A DNA stretch of 21,511 nt from JAEKLB01 sp050249235 (GTDB taxonomy: Bacteria; Actinomycetota; Acidimicrobiia; Acidimicrobiales; CADCSY01): assembly GCA_050249235.1 (NCBI GenBank), contig JBFWQW010000046.1, positions 1-21,511 of the forward strand, written 5' to 3'. The notes under the pieces were generated by a model, which was not told the DNA's origin, ran no database searches, and was given only the letters and a program-made list of their open reading frames with translations. Shown here in pieces: positions 1-7,869 of this stretch. How positions within the stretch are numbered: the first letter of the stretch is position 1; every line of letters begins with the position of its first letter. The position numbers and the translations under genes were made by a program.

Positions 1-127
1 TGGATCCTGGTGGTGGGTGAGGTGGCGAACTTGGCTTCGATCTCGTAGTCGCCGGTCCCGACGGGTTGCAGGAGGCGGGGGGCGTTGGCGATGCCGTCCC
101 AGATGTCTTGGGAGGTGCCGGCGGGGA
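1..127. repeat. 127-bp perfect direct repeat, copy A (partner 925-1051)
   Basis: Bases 1-127 match 925-1051 without a mismatch. The match probably continues left of the window. To the right, similarity falls to an estimated 75-80% through about 240, with one codon inserted in copy B. The offset of 924 bp is 308 codons, so both copies encode the same segment of the concanavalin-like module in frame. Confidence 0.95.
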
Positions 128-2354
128 GGGCCAGCCGGACGCCGGTGCCGGTGTGCTCCAGGGGGACGCCCGCCGGGTTCACGTAGGTCCAGAACGGCTC
201 GAGCGCGGTGCCCGAGAAGTCGTCGGAGGTCGGCCCGGTGCCCACGGGCGGGCACGCCGACGTGGAGAACGTGGCGGAGCCCGTGCCGGTCGGGCTCGTG
301 GCGGTGTTGCCCGTGGGGTCGGCGGAGACGACCCGGTAGCGGTAGGCGGTGGCGCAGGTCAGCCCGGTGAGGGAGACGGTGTGGCTCGTGCCCGGGGCGC
401 CGGTGGCCGTGGAGCCGAGGCTGGTGGTGGTGCCGTGCAGCACGACCGAGGTGGCCGGCTCGTCGGTGGTCCAGGTGACGGTGGCGCCGGTGGCCGTCGG
501 GCTCACGCCGACGGCCGTGACGGTGGGCGGGGTGCCGTCGGTCGGCGTGCCCCCGTCGTCGGGGACGACCGGGCTGGCGGTGTTGGAGAAGTGGTCGATG
601 GTGGTGGTGAGGGCGGGTGGGGTGCCGGTGCCGCCGTTGGCGGTGCCGGCGTAGGGGCCGAGCTTGGTGATGGTGGGGGTGAAGGTGAGGGTGGCGAAGG
701 TGGTCCAGGTGGTGCCGTCGCGGCTGTACCGGCCGGTGTAGGTGGTGCCGGTCTTGGTGACGCGGAGCCAGATGGTGGTGCCGGTGGCGATGGGGGTGGT
801 TCCTCGCCAGGTGGCGGTGCCGTTGGTGCTGTCGTTGGCGGCGATCCAGGTGCTGGTGCCGTCGTGGTAGGTGATGAAGCGGAGCCAGGTGCCGGGGGTG
901 GCTTCGAGGTAGAGGCCTTGGAGTTGGATCCTGGTGGTGGGTGAGGTGGCGAACTTGGCTTCGATCTCGTAGTCGCCGGTCCCGACGGGTTGCAGGAGGC
1001 GGGGGGCGTTGGCGATGCCGTCCCAGATGTCTTGGGAGGTGCCGGCGGGGATGGCGAGGCGGGCGCCGGTGCCGGTGAGGGTGAGGGGGGTGGTGCCGGC
1101 GGGGTTCACGTAGGTCCAGAACGGCTTGAGCGTGGTGCCCGAGAAGTCGTCGGAGGTCGGACCCGACCCCGCCGGTGGGATGGCGGTGAGGGTGCCGACC
1201 GGGTCGATGATCCCGGCGCCGAAGCTGGTGTCCGGTCCGGCCGGGCCGAGGTCGTCGGCGGCCGCGGTCAGGGCGGTGGCGACCTGGGCCGGCGTGAGCG
1301 AGGGGTTCTGGGAGAGTCGCATGGCGGCCAGGGCCGAGACGTACCCGGTCGACATGGACGTGCCCGAGAGCGGGCAGTACAGCCCGTCGAACGACGGGCC
1401 GGCGAGCAGGCCGGCGCAGGTGGAGAAGACGTCGTTGCCCGGCGCGGCCAGGTCGACCCACGAGCCGACACCGGAGAAGGGGGCCCGGGTGTCGCTGACG
1501 GTGGTGGCCCCCACGCCGACCACGCCCGGGTGGGCGGCCGGGTAGAACGTCGGGTTGCCCGCCTCGAACTCGTTGCCGGCGGCGGCCACGACGGCTATCC
1601 CCTGGTCGATGGCGGACTGGATGGTGGTGGCCACGACCGACGACGGGGTGGTCCCGCCGAACGAGAGGTTGATCACGTCGGCGCCGTGGGCCACGGCCCA
1701 GAGGAGCGCGTTCGTGAGCCGCTCGGCGCTCACCTGGCCGCTGTCGTCCATGGCCCGGATCGGGAGGATCCTGATCCCCGGGGCCAGACCGGCCACGCCC
1801 TGGAGGTTGTCGACCCGGGCGGCCAGCAGGCCGGCGACGTGGGTGCCGTGCCCGAACGTGTCGATGCCCCCGTCGCCCCCCGTGCCGTCGGTGGACGCGA
1901 TGAAGTCGGCGCCGGGGAGGAGCAGGCCGGACAGGTCGGGGTGGTCGGCCTTCACCCCGCTGTCGATCAGGGCCACGACGACCGCGTTGCCGTTCGAGGC
2001 GGCCCGGGCGTCCTCGGCCCGGAGCCGGTCGAGGGCCCACTGGCTCGATCGGTAGGTGTCGTTGCTCGGGGGGGTGGCCGCGGCCCGGTAGACGGCGCTG
2101 CCGACGTCGACGGCCCGCACGTCGGGGTCGCCGGCCAGGTCGGCCGCCACCTGCACGGCCGCGGCCGGGTCGTCGGCGGTGCGGTGCACGAGCGCGAGGC
2201 CGCCACCTTCGGGGCCGTTCGTGTCGAGGAGGGCCAGCACCTCGACCTCCCCCCGGGCGTCGCCCTCGGCATCGGCCCAGGGCGCCGGGATCCAGCTGGC
2301 CGCGACGAGGACCGCCGCCACCGAGACGAGGATCGTGCGGGCCCTGCGGGTCAT
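1..2354 (-). CDS. Secreted subtilisin-like (S8) serine protease with concanavalin-like and Fn3 modules, C-terminus cut by window edge
   Basis: At least 784 residues are visible and no stop is reached. The ATG at 2354 is preceded by AGGA eight bases upstream and opens a signal peptide (MTRR, then a hydrophobic run to about residue 28). A short propeptide-like region (36-95) leads into an S8 domain (about 122-388) with catalytic Asp131 (ALIDSGV), His169 (HGTHVAG), oxyanion Asn261 (AAAGNEF) and Ser333 (GTSMS), so it should be active. Next come a concanavalin/laminin-G-like (DUF1349-type) module (401-592), an Fn3-like module (609-702) and a second concanavalin-like module from 710 that the window truncates. 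By family knowledge it is an exported endopeptidase whose C-terminal modules probably bind glycans or the cell surface; the substrate is unknown. The two concanavalin-like modules contain a perfect DNA repeat. The first uses CAA and GAA codons that the protease domain largely avoids. Confidence 0.9.
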   Translation of the reverse strand, partial: MTRRARTILVSVAAVLVAASWIPAPWADAEGDARGEVEVLALLDTNGPEGGGLALVHRTADDPAAAVQVAADLAGDPDVRAVDVGSAVYRAAATPPSNDTYRSSQWALDRLRAEDARAASNGNAVVVALIDSGVKADHPDLSGLLLPGADFIASTDGTGGDGGIDTFGHGTHVAGLLAARVDNLQGVAGLAPGIRILPIRAMDDSGQVSAERLTNALLWAVAHGADVINLSFGGTTPSSVVATTIQSAIDQGIAVVAAAGNEFEAGNPTFYPAAHPGVVGVGATTVSDTRAPFSGVGSWVDLAAPGNDVFSTCAGLLAGPSFDGLYCPLSGTSMSTGYVSALAAMRLSQNPSLTPAQVATALTAAADDLGPAGPDTSFGAGIIDPVGTLTAIPPAGSGPTSDDFSGTTLKPFWTYVNPAGTTPLTLTGTGARLAIPAGTSQDIWDGIANAPRLLQPVGTGDYEIEAKFATSPTTRIQLQGLYLEATPGTWLRFITYHDGTSTWIAANDSTNGTATWRGTTPIATGTTIWLRVTKTGTTYTGRYSRDGTTWTTFATLTFTPTITKLGPYAGTANGGTGTPPALTTTIDHFSNTASPVVPDDGGTPTDGTPPTVTAVGVSPTATGATVTWTTDEPATSVVLHGTTTSLGSTATGAPGTSHTVSLTGLTCATAYRYRVVSADPTGNTATSPTGTGSATFSTSACPPVGTGPTSDDFSGTALEPFWTYVNPAGVPLEHTGTGVRLALPAGTSQDIWDGIANAPRLLQPVGTGDYEIEAKFATSPTTRI
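925..1051. repeat. 127-bp perfect direct repeat, copy B
   Basis: This is the second copy of the repeat at 1-127. It lies in the first concanavalin-like module of the S8 protease and includes the residues DIWDGIANAPRLLQP. Confidence 0.95.
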
Positions 2355-2520
2355 TCGGCTGGTCCTGGCTCGGCGGGGGAGGTCGGGCGGGGGCGGCGAT
2401 CTCGGGGGCGTGGGGGCGGGCCGCGGCCGGTGGCGGTGCGGGGGGTGGGGCGTGGGCCGGGGCGGTTCGTCCGAGATGTCCGTTCGCCGCTCGACATGAT
2501 CGTGAGGCGGCCCGCCGGAC

Positions 2521-2627
2521 GCAAGCCCGCCGGGCGCGAGTGGCCCGGACGCAAGTGGGCGGGACGCAAGTGGGCGGGACGCAAGTGGGCGGGACGCGAG
2601 TGGGCCGGGACGCAAGTGGGCCGGGAC
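2521..2627. repeat. Seven-unit 15/16-bp tandem repeat in the intergenic region
   Basis: The gap 2355-2682 between two minus-strand genes holds this array. Three perfect units of GCAAGTGGGCGGGAC lie at 2551-2595. Two 16-bp variants (GCGAGTGGGCCGGGAC and GCAAGTGGGCCGGGAC) follow at 2596-2627, and two degenerate 15-bp units precede at 2521-2550. The plus strand is dense in GGG tracts, so G-quadruplex formation is possible. The array lies upstream of the S8 protease gene and immediately abuts the hairpin at 2629-2665. I see no gene in this gap; 2355-2520 is C-rich leader on the minus strand with no clear promoter. Confidence 0.9.
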
Positions 2628-2628
2628 G

Positions 2629-2665
2629 CGAGGCGTCCCGGCGGTGGGACCGCCGGGACGCCTCG
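2629..2665 (-). terminator. 17-bp perfect hairpin, probable terminator of the repeat-protein gene
   Basis: The arms 2629-2645 and 2649-2665 are perfectly complementary around a GGG loop. The hairpin lies 18-54 bases past the stop of the minus-strand gene ending at 2683. No U-tract follows, which is common for actinobacterial hairpin terminators. Its base continues directly into the 15-bp tandem repeat and shares the GGGACGC motif. Confidence 0.6.
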
Positions 2666-2682
2666 TCGTCGCTGGGAGCGGG

Positions 2683-4422
2683 TCAGCTCCCGAAGGTGTA
2701 GACCTCCCCGCCCGTGCCCACCAGGCGGTAGCCGTTCCCGCTCGGGAGCGGGGCCAGGCCGGCGATGGGGTTGGGCAGGGTCTGGTTGGCCGTCGAGCCG
2801 TGGAAGGTGGCGTCGCCGTAGGCGAAGATGCCGCCGTCGGTGGCCACGAACCAGTAGCCGTTGCCGGACAGCGTCGCCGCCATGCCGACGATCGGCTTGT
2901 TCAGCACGATGTTGCCGGTCGAGCCGAAGAAGGCGGCGTCACCGAAGGCGAAGATGCCGCCGTCGGTGGCGACGAGCCAGTAGCCGTTGCCCGACGGGGT
3001 GGTGTCCATGCCGACCACCGGCTTGTTCAGCACGATGTCGCCGGTCGAGCCGAAGAAGGCGGCGTCGCCGTAGGCGAAGATGCCGCCGTCGGTGGCGACG
3101 AGCCAGTAGCCGTTGCCGGAGGGCGTGGACGCCATGCCGACGATGGGCTTGTTCAGCACGATGTTGCCGGTCGACCCGAAGAACCGGGCGTCGCCGAAGC
3201 TGAAGATGCCGCCGTCGCTGGCGACCAGCCAGTAGCCCTGGCCGGTCGGGGTGGCGGCGATGCCCACCACCGGCAGGTTGAGCGGGATGCCGCCCATCGA
3301 TCCGAAGTACGGGGCACCGCCGGCGGCGGCCACGCTCCCGTCGGAGGCCACCTGCCAGTAGCCGCCGCCCGAGGGGGCGGTGGCGAGGCCGACGGCCGGG
3401 CCGGTGAGGCCGCCCGACGGGCAGGCCGAGGTGGTGAAGGTGCTGATGGCGGACGACACCGACAGGTTGGCGGCGTCGGTGGACGTCGCCTGGTACGAGT
3501 AGGTGGTGGCGCAGGCCAGGCCGCTCAGGGTGACGACGTGCGACGACGACCCGCCGGCGCCGGTGGCCGTCTGGCCGAGGGCGGCGGTCGTGCCGTAGCC
3601 GACCGAGGAGCTGGCCGGGTTCGACGTCGTCCAGCTGACCGTGGCGCCGGTCGCGGTCGGCGTCGCCGACAGGCCCGACAGCGTGGGCGTGGTCGTGGTC
3701 GTGAACGAGTCGACGACGGCCGTGAAGGCCGGCGCCGGGCCGCTGAGGACCGAGGTGGCGGCGTAGACGCCGATCTCGTCGACCGTCAGGCCCCCGAGGT
3801 TCTGGGCCCCGTGGGTGAGCGCCGTGAAGGTCGTGCCGTCGAACGAGTGCGAGAACGAGTAGAAGTCCCCGGTCCGGACGACCCGCAGCCAGACGGCGGA
3901 CGACCCTGGCGGGGTGACCTGGTCGGTCAGGTCCGCGGCGGTGGTCCCGTTGGCGTTGACGACGACGTTGACGTTCGTGCCGAACGTCGAGCCGGCGTTG
4001 TAGATCACGTAGCGGACCCAGTTCGAGGCGTCCTGGCGGATCAGGATCCCCTCGATCTGGACGCCCTCGGTGGGCACGGCCGCGAACTTGGCCGTCACCT
4101 GGAAGTCCGAGTCCACCACCGACTGGAGGAGGCGGGGAGCGGTGTCCGACCCGGCGACCACGATGTCGTTGTCGGAGCCGCCCGGGATGGCCAGGCTGAC
4201 GCCGGCCGGGACCATGGTCTGGACCACGTCACCACCGGGGTCGCTGTAGGTCCACATGCCGTCGATGGTCGGCCCGACGAAGTCGTCCGAGTACGGACCC
4301 TCCGTGCCGGCCTGGGCCTCGACGGCGAGGTCGGGCTCGGCCGAGGCGGTTGCCACCGTCCCGAGGCTGGCCGCGGCAAGTGTCGCGACCCCCACGAGGA
4401 TTGACGAGATTCTGCGAAGCAT
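2683..4422 (-). CDS. Secreted protein: concanavalin-like module, Fn3 module and a six-unit 42-residue repeat domain
   Basis: The product has 579 residues. I chose the ATG at 4422 because GGGAGAGGG precedes it and a clean signal peptide (MLRRISSILVG to about ATASA, residue 28) follows; a frame-open extension to 4497 adds only non-signal sequence. A concanavalin/laminin-G-like (DUF1349-type) module (43-240) starts YSDDF, like that of the neighbouring protease, and is followed by an Fn3-like module (247-334). The C-terminus holds five 42-residue units starting at residues 354, 396, 438, 480 and 522, with consensus GYWLVATDGGIFAFGDA, a GSTG turn and LNKPIVGMA. A 16-residue half unit (564-579) ends the protein, and the complementary half unit lies just before 354. 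No catalytic domain is visible. It is probably an exported or surface adhesin-like protein; its function is unknown. Confidence 0.85.
   Translation of the reverse strand: MLRRISSILVGVATLAAASLGTVATASAEPDLAVEAQAGTEGPYSDDFVGPTIDGMWTYSDPGGDVVQTMVPAGVSLAIPGGSDNDIVVAGSDTAPRLLQSVVDSDFQVTAKFAAVPTEGVQIEGILIRQDASNWVRYVIYNAGSTFGTNVNVVVNANGTTAADLTDQVTPPGSSAVWLRVVRTGDFYSFSHSFDGTTFTALTHGAQNLGGLTVDEIGVYAATSVLSGPAPAFTAVVDSFTTTTTPTLSGLSATPTATGATVSWTTSNPASSSVGYGTTAALGQTATGAGGSSSHVVTLSGLACATTYSYQATSTDAANLSVSSAISTFTTSACPSGGLTGPAVGLATAPSGGGYWQVASDGSVAAAGGAPYFGSMGGIPLNLPVVGIAATPTGQGYWLVASDGGIFSFGDARFFGSTGNIVLNKPIVGMASTPSGNGYWLVATDGGIFAYGDAAFFGSTGDIVLNKPVVGMDTTPSGNGYWLVATDGGIFAFGDAAFFGSTGNIVLNKPIVGMAATLSGNGYWFVATDGGIFAYGDATFHGSTANQTLPNPIAGLAPLPSGNGYRLVGTGGEVYTFGS
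2686..3363 (-). repeat. Array of 126-bp coding repeats (42-residue units), first array
   Basis: Five full units and a half unit encode the GYWLVA-DGGIF-FGDA-GSTG-LNKPIVGMA repeat. Stretches such as AAGATGCCGCCGTCGGTGGC recur almost exactly from unit to unit and also in the array at 4567-5310, making the two arrays potential substrates for recombination. Confidence 0.9.
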
Positions 4423-4563
4423 CCCTCTCCCTGTCCCTTCGATCGACCGGTGGGCCGAAGCTCGGAGCGTTGTAGCCAACCCCGGAGAGTTCCACACCCG
4501 GGGTGCGGATCCCTGCGGCCGTGCCGTGCACCTTCTCGGCGACGCGCACGCACGCCTCGCCGT

Positions 4564-6513
4564 TCAGCGCACGGGAGCCATGGCGACGATGGGCTGGTTC
4601 AGGGCCATGCCCCCCGTCGATCCGTGGAAGGTGGCGTCGCCGAAGGCGAAGATGCCCCCGTCGCTGGCGACCAGCCAGTACCCGGCGCCGGTGCCCGTGC
4701 TCGCCATGCCGACGATGGGCTTGTTGAGCGTCATGGCGCCGGTGGAGCCGAAGAACGACGCGCCGAAGGCGAAGATGCCGCCGTCGGTGGCGACGAGCCA
4801 GTACCCGTCGCCGGCCGGGGTCGGGGCCATCCCGACGATCGGCTTGTTCAGGGCGATGTTGCCCGTCGACCCCCGGAACAGGGCGTCGCCATAGGCGAAG
4901 ATGCCGCCGTCGGTGGCGACCAGCCAGTAGCCGTTGCCCGACGGCGTGGCGGCCATGCCGACGATGGGCTTGTTGAGCGTGATGGCGCCGGTCGAGCCGA
5001 AGAAGCGGGCGTCGCCGAAGGCGAAGATGCCGCCGTCGCTGGCCACCAGCCAGTAGCCCTTGCCGAGCGGGGTGCGGGCGATGCCCACGATGGGCCGGGT
5101 GAGGGGCACCCCGGCCGTCGAGCCGTAGTCGGCGGCGTCGCCGAACCGGTAGACCGACCCGTCGCCGGCCACGAGCCAGTAGCCGTTGCCGCTCGGCGTG
5201 GTGGCCATGCCGACGATGGGCTGGTTGAGCGGGATGGAGCTCGTCGGGCCGAAGAACCCGGCGTTGCCGAAGGTGAAGATGCCGCCGTCGCTGGCCTCGA
5301 GGCGGTAGCCCGACGAGATGGGCGGCGGGTCGGGGAACCAGCTGCCGCCGAGGGCGCCGAGCGGATCGAGGATCCCCGACCCGAAGCTCGTGTCGGGGCC
5401 GGCCGGCCCCAGGTCGTCGGCCGACGCTTTGAGGATGTTCTCGACGTCGGCCCGTGTCGCCGCCGGGAAGCGCTGGAGGAGCATGGCGGCCAACGCGGAG
5501 GTGTAGGCGGTCGACATCGACGTGCCGCTCAACGTGCAGTAGCCGGCGGGGAGCGAGCCGGGGTCGAGCGCCCCGGCGCAGGTCGACACGATGGTGTTGC
5601 CCGGCGCGGTCAGGTCGACCCAGCCGCCGACGCTGGAGAACGAGGCCCGGCCGTCGGACTCGTTGGTGGCGGCCACGCCGATGACGCCGGGGAGGGCGGC
5701 CGGGTAGAAGGTCGGGCTCCCGCTGCCGAAGTCGTTGCCCCCGGCGGCGACGACGACGATGCCGCGGTCCACGGCCGCCTGCACGGCGGCGGCCACGATG
5801 GACGACGACGCGTCGGTGCCGAGCGAGAGGTTGATGACGTTGGCGCCGTGGTCGATGGCCCAGTAGATGCCGGCGGCCAGGTTGCCCTCGGCGACGTTGC
5901 CGGCCTGGTCCATCACCCGGACGGGGTAGAGGCGGACCCCGCTCGAGAGTCCGGCCACCCCGATGGCGTTGCCGACGGTGGCGGCGAGGATCCCGGCGAC
6001 GTGGGTGCCGTGCCCGTACTGGTCGATGCTGCCGTCACCGCCGGGGGCGAGGAAGTCGGCACCGGGCAGCACCACGCCCTGCAGGTCGGGGTGGGTCGTG
6101 TCGATCCCGCTGTCGATCACCGCCACCTTGATCCCGGTGCCGACGGCGAGGGCCCGGGCGTCCTCGGCGCGGAGCCGGTCGAGGGCCCAGAGGTTGCCGC
6201 CCTGGCGGTAGGGATCGTTGCTCTTCGGCAGCGCGGTGGCCCGGTAGACCGTGTCGTCGACCTCGGCGGCCACGACATCGGGCAACGCTCGGATGGCGTC
6301 CGCCAGGTCCTCTCCCTCGGCCCGGCTGGCGGCGTCGGCCCGGGCCAGGCGCTGGCCACCGGGCGCGTCGCCGTTCTCGTCGACCACGACGAGCACGGTG
6401 GCCGGGCCGCCGTCGGGCGGGGCCGGATCGGCGCCGGCCGGCCCGGGCCAGCCCAGGACGATGATCCCCAGGAGGGGAAGTGAAAGCGAGACGCGTCGGT
6501 TCAACAGTCTCAA
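4564..6513 (-). CDS. Secreted subtilisin-like (S8) serine protease with a six-unit C-terminal repeat domain
   Basis: The product has 649 residues. The frame is open back to 6825, but I place the start at the TTG at 6513: GGAGG (6520-6524) sits six bases upstream and a signal peptide follows directly (MRLLNRR, hydrophobic run, PAGA-DP at about 27-28). A propeptide-like region (36-95) precedes the S8 domain (126-390) with catalytic Asp134 (AVIDSGI), His168 (HGTHVAG), Asn260 (AAGGN) and Ser332 (GTSMS). Both S8 enzymes in the window share the stretches WALDRLRAEDARA and DDLGPAGPDTSFG, so they are paralogues. Residues 402-649 are six 42-residue GYWLVASDGGIF repeats (the fifth lacks one residue). 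Unlike its paralogue it has no concanavalin-like or Fn3 module. It should be an active exported protease; its target is unknown. Confidence 0.9.
   Translation of the reverse strand: MRLLNRRVSLSLPLLGIIVLGWPGPAGADPAPPDGGPATVLVVVDENGDAPGGQRLARADAASRAEGEDLADAIRALPDVVAAEVDDTVYRATALPKSNDPYRQGGNLWALDRLRAEDARALAVGTGIKVAVIDSGIDTTHPDLQGVVLPGADFLAPGGDGSIDQYGHGTHVAGILAATVGNAIGVAGLSSGVRLYPVRVMDQAGNVAEGNLAAGIYWAIDHGANVINLSLGTDASSSIVAAAVQAAVDRGIVVVAAGGNDFGSGSPTFYPAALPGVIGVAATNESDGRASFSSVGGWVDLTAPGNTIVSTCAGALDPGSLPAGYCTLSGTSMSTAYTSALAAMLLQRFPAATRADVENILKASADDLGPAGPDTSFGSGILDPLGALGGSWFPDPPPISSGYRLEASDGGIFTFGNAGFFGPTSSIPLNQPIVGMATTPSGNGYWLVAGDGSVYRFGDAADYGSTAGVPLTRPIVGIARTPLGKGYWLVASDGGIFAFGDARFFGSTGAITLNKPIVGMAATPSGNGYWLVATDGGIFAYGDALFRGSTGNIALNKPIVGMAPTPAGDGYWLVATDGGIFAFGASFFGSTGAMTLNKPIVGMASTGTGAGYWLVASDGGIFAFGDATFHGSTGGMALNQPIVAMAPVR
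4567..5310 (-). repeat. Array of 126-bp coding repeats (42-residue units), second array
   Basis: Six consecutive units start at residues 402, 444, 486, 528, 570 and 611 of the S8 protease. Unit 5 lacks the D of FGDA and unit 6 ends three residues early at the stop. The array is homologous to the one at 2686-3363 but starts in a different phase. Confidence 0.9.
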
Positions 6514-6544
6514 GGGGTTCCTCCGCCACTCCTTGGCGGGCAGT

Positions 6545-6550
6545 AAGGTA
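6545..6550 (-). promoter_or_regulatory. Candidate -10 element for the S8 protease gene
   Basis: The minus strand reads TACCTT, a TANNNT-type -10 identical to the better supported one at 18345-18350. Transcription would start near 6538, leaving a leader of about 25 bases that includes the GGAGG at 6520-6524. No convincing -35 is visible. The 153-bp gap to 6667 is shared with the divergent glycosyltransferase gene. Confidence 0.35.
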
Positions 6551-6666
6551 CGGCGCCCAGCCGGGAGATTCCTATCGGGCGAACCCAGCCGGTGCCGCCT
6601 CGGCTCCGACGGGCCGGGCCGGAGCCCGGCGAGGCCGGTGGACGACCCGAGGAGACGCCCGAGGCG

Positions 6667-7869
6667 ATGGCGAGCGAGCGACTTCGCGCCCTGGCCGTGA
6701 GCCAGGTCTCGGTGGTGTGGGGCGCACAGCTCTGGCTCGCCACCCTGGCGCCCCGCCTGCGAGACCGGGGCGTCGAGCTGGCCATGGCCGGACCCGCGAC
6801 GGGGGACCTGGCGGCGACGTGGCACGGGCTCGATCTTCCCTATCTCCCCCTCGAGTTACCCCCCCGGCACGGGCTGCGTCGCCCGGACGGCAGCGACCGC
6901 CGTCCCGGCGCGGGCCAGCTGGCCGGGGAGGCCGTGGCCACCGCCCGGTCGGTGGCCCGCATCGCGGCGCTGGTCCGGCGGCACCGGCCGGACGTGGTGG
7001 TCGGCAACGACCTCCACGGGAACCTCGACGTCGCCCTGGCCGGGCGCCTGGCCCGCCGGCCGGTGGTGCTCGACCTCCACGACATCGTGCGGCCGGGCGT
7101 CGGCCGGCGGCTGCTCGACCTCGCCGCCGGGCTCGCCACCCTCACGGTGGCCAACTCGGCCGCCACCGCGTCGACGGTGTCGCCCGGCCGGCGCCGGGCG
7201 GTGCGGGTCATCCACCCCGGCGTCGACCTCGACCGCTTCCACCCCGGCCCGCAGGACCCGGCCCTGCGCGGCGAGCTCGGGGCCGGACCGGGCGACGTGC
7301 TCGTCGGCATCCTCGGTCGTATCGATGCCGACAAGGGCGTCGACGTGCTGGTCGAGGCCATGGCCGGCGTCGACGACCCCCGGGCCCGTCTGGTTGTGGT
7401 GGGCAGCGCCTACGCCGAGAGCGCCGCCTACGAGCAACGGGTGAGAGACCGGGCCCGGGCCGTCCTGGGCGACCGGGCCCGCTTCGTCGGTCGACGGTCC
7501 GACATGGCCGAGGTGGTGCGCAACCTCGACGTCCTTGTCAACGCGTCACGGGCCGAGCCGTTCGGCCTCACAGTGGTCGAAGCCCAGGCCAGTGGGGTCG
7601 CCGTCGTCGGCTCGGCGGCGGGGGGCATCCCGGAGTTCGTCGAGGACGGCCGCACCGGCCTGCTGGCGCCGTTCGCCGACGTCGCCGCCCTGCGGGCGGC
7701 GCTGACCCGCCTCGTCGGCGACCCCGGGCTCCGGGCCCGGCTGGGCCGGGCCGGCCAGGAGCAGGCCGCCCGGTTCAGCGTCGAGAGCCGGGCCGACGAG
7801 ATGGCGGCCGCCTACCGCGACGCGGCGTCCCACCGATCGCGGGGCCGGCCGATGAGTCCCGCCCGTTGA
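6667..7869 (+). CDS. GT4-type (GT-B fold) glycosyltransferase
   Basis: The product has 400 residues with no membrane segment, so it acts in the cytosol or on the inner membrane face. The N-terminal half (about 5-175) is the acceptor domain. The C-terminal half begins near VIHPGVDLDRF (182-191), a hallmark linker of GT4 enzymes, followed by GRIDADKG (217-224; Arg218 and Lys223 fit the donor-phosphate site), and the EX7E motif Glu297/Glu305 (EPFGLTVVE) with the GG-IPE-V segment (319-325). It is probably a retaining enzyme using a nucleotide-sugar donor; donor and acceptor cannot be read from sequence. The frame is open to 6592, but the ATG at 6667 is preferred because the conserved N-terminus starts just after it, with GAGGAG about 15 bases upstream. 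The stop overlaps the next gene (TTGA), so it probably works in the same glycan pathway. Confidence 0.85.
   Translation: MASERLRALAVSQVSVVWGAQLWLATLAPRLRDRGVELAMAGPATGDLAATWHGLDLPYLPLELPPRHGLRRPDGSDRRPGAGQLAGEAVATARSVARIAALVRRHRPDVVVGNDLHGNLDVALAGRLARRPVVLDLHDIVRPGVGRRLLDLAAGLATLTVANSAATASTVSPGRRRAVRVIHPGVDLDRFHPGPQDPALRGELGAGPGDVLVGILGRIDADKGVDVLVEAMAGVDDPRARLVVVGSAYAESAAYEQRVRDRARAVLGDRARFVGRRSDMAEVVRNLDVLVNASRAEPFGLTVVEAQASGVAVVGSAAGGIPEFVEDGRTGLLAPFADVAALRAALTRLVGDPGLRARLGRAGQEQAARFSVESRADEMAAAYRDAASHRSRGRPMSPAR

Noticed and set aside
2351..2584. Minus-strand frame encoding repeated RPAHL pentapeptides
   Set aside because: It is a by-product of the 15-bp tandem repeat, overlaps the true start of the protease gene in another frame and has no ribosome-binding site.
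66..3203. Long plus-strand open frames (66-944 and 990-3203)
   Set aside because: They are antisense to the S8 protease and the next secreted gene. Their translations are Gly/Val/Arg low-complexity, while the minus strand has clear S8 motifs and signal peptides.
2644..6483. Long plus-strand open frames opposite the 42-residue repeat genes
   Set aside because: The repeated VGEDAAVGGDEPVAVA-type peptides are mirror images of the coding repeat on the minus strand; no start signals or known domains are present.
6514..6825. N-terminal extension of the S8 protease gene up to 6825
   Set aside because: It would overlap the glycosyltransferase gene, is not conserved-looking, and would bury the signal peptide about 105 residues in. 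The TTG at 6513 has a good ribosome-binding site.
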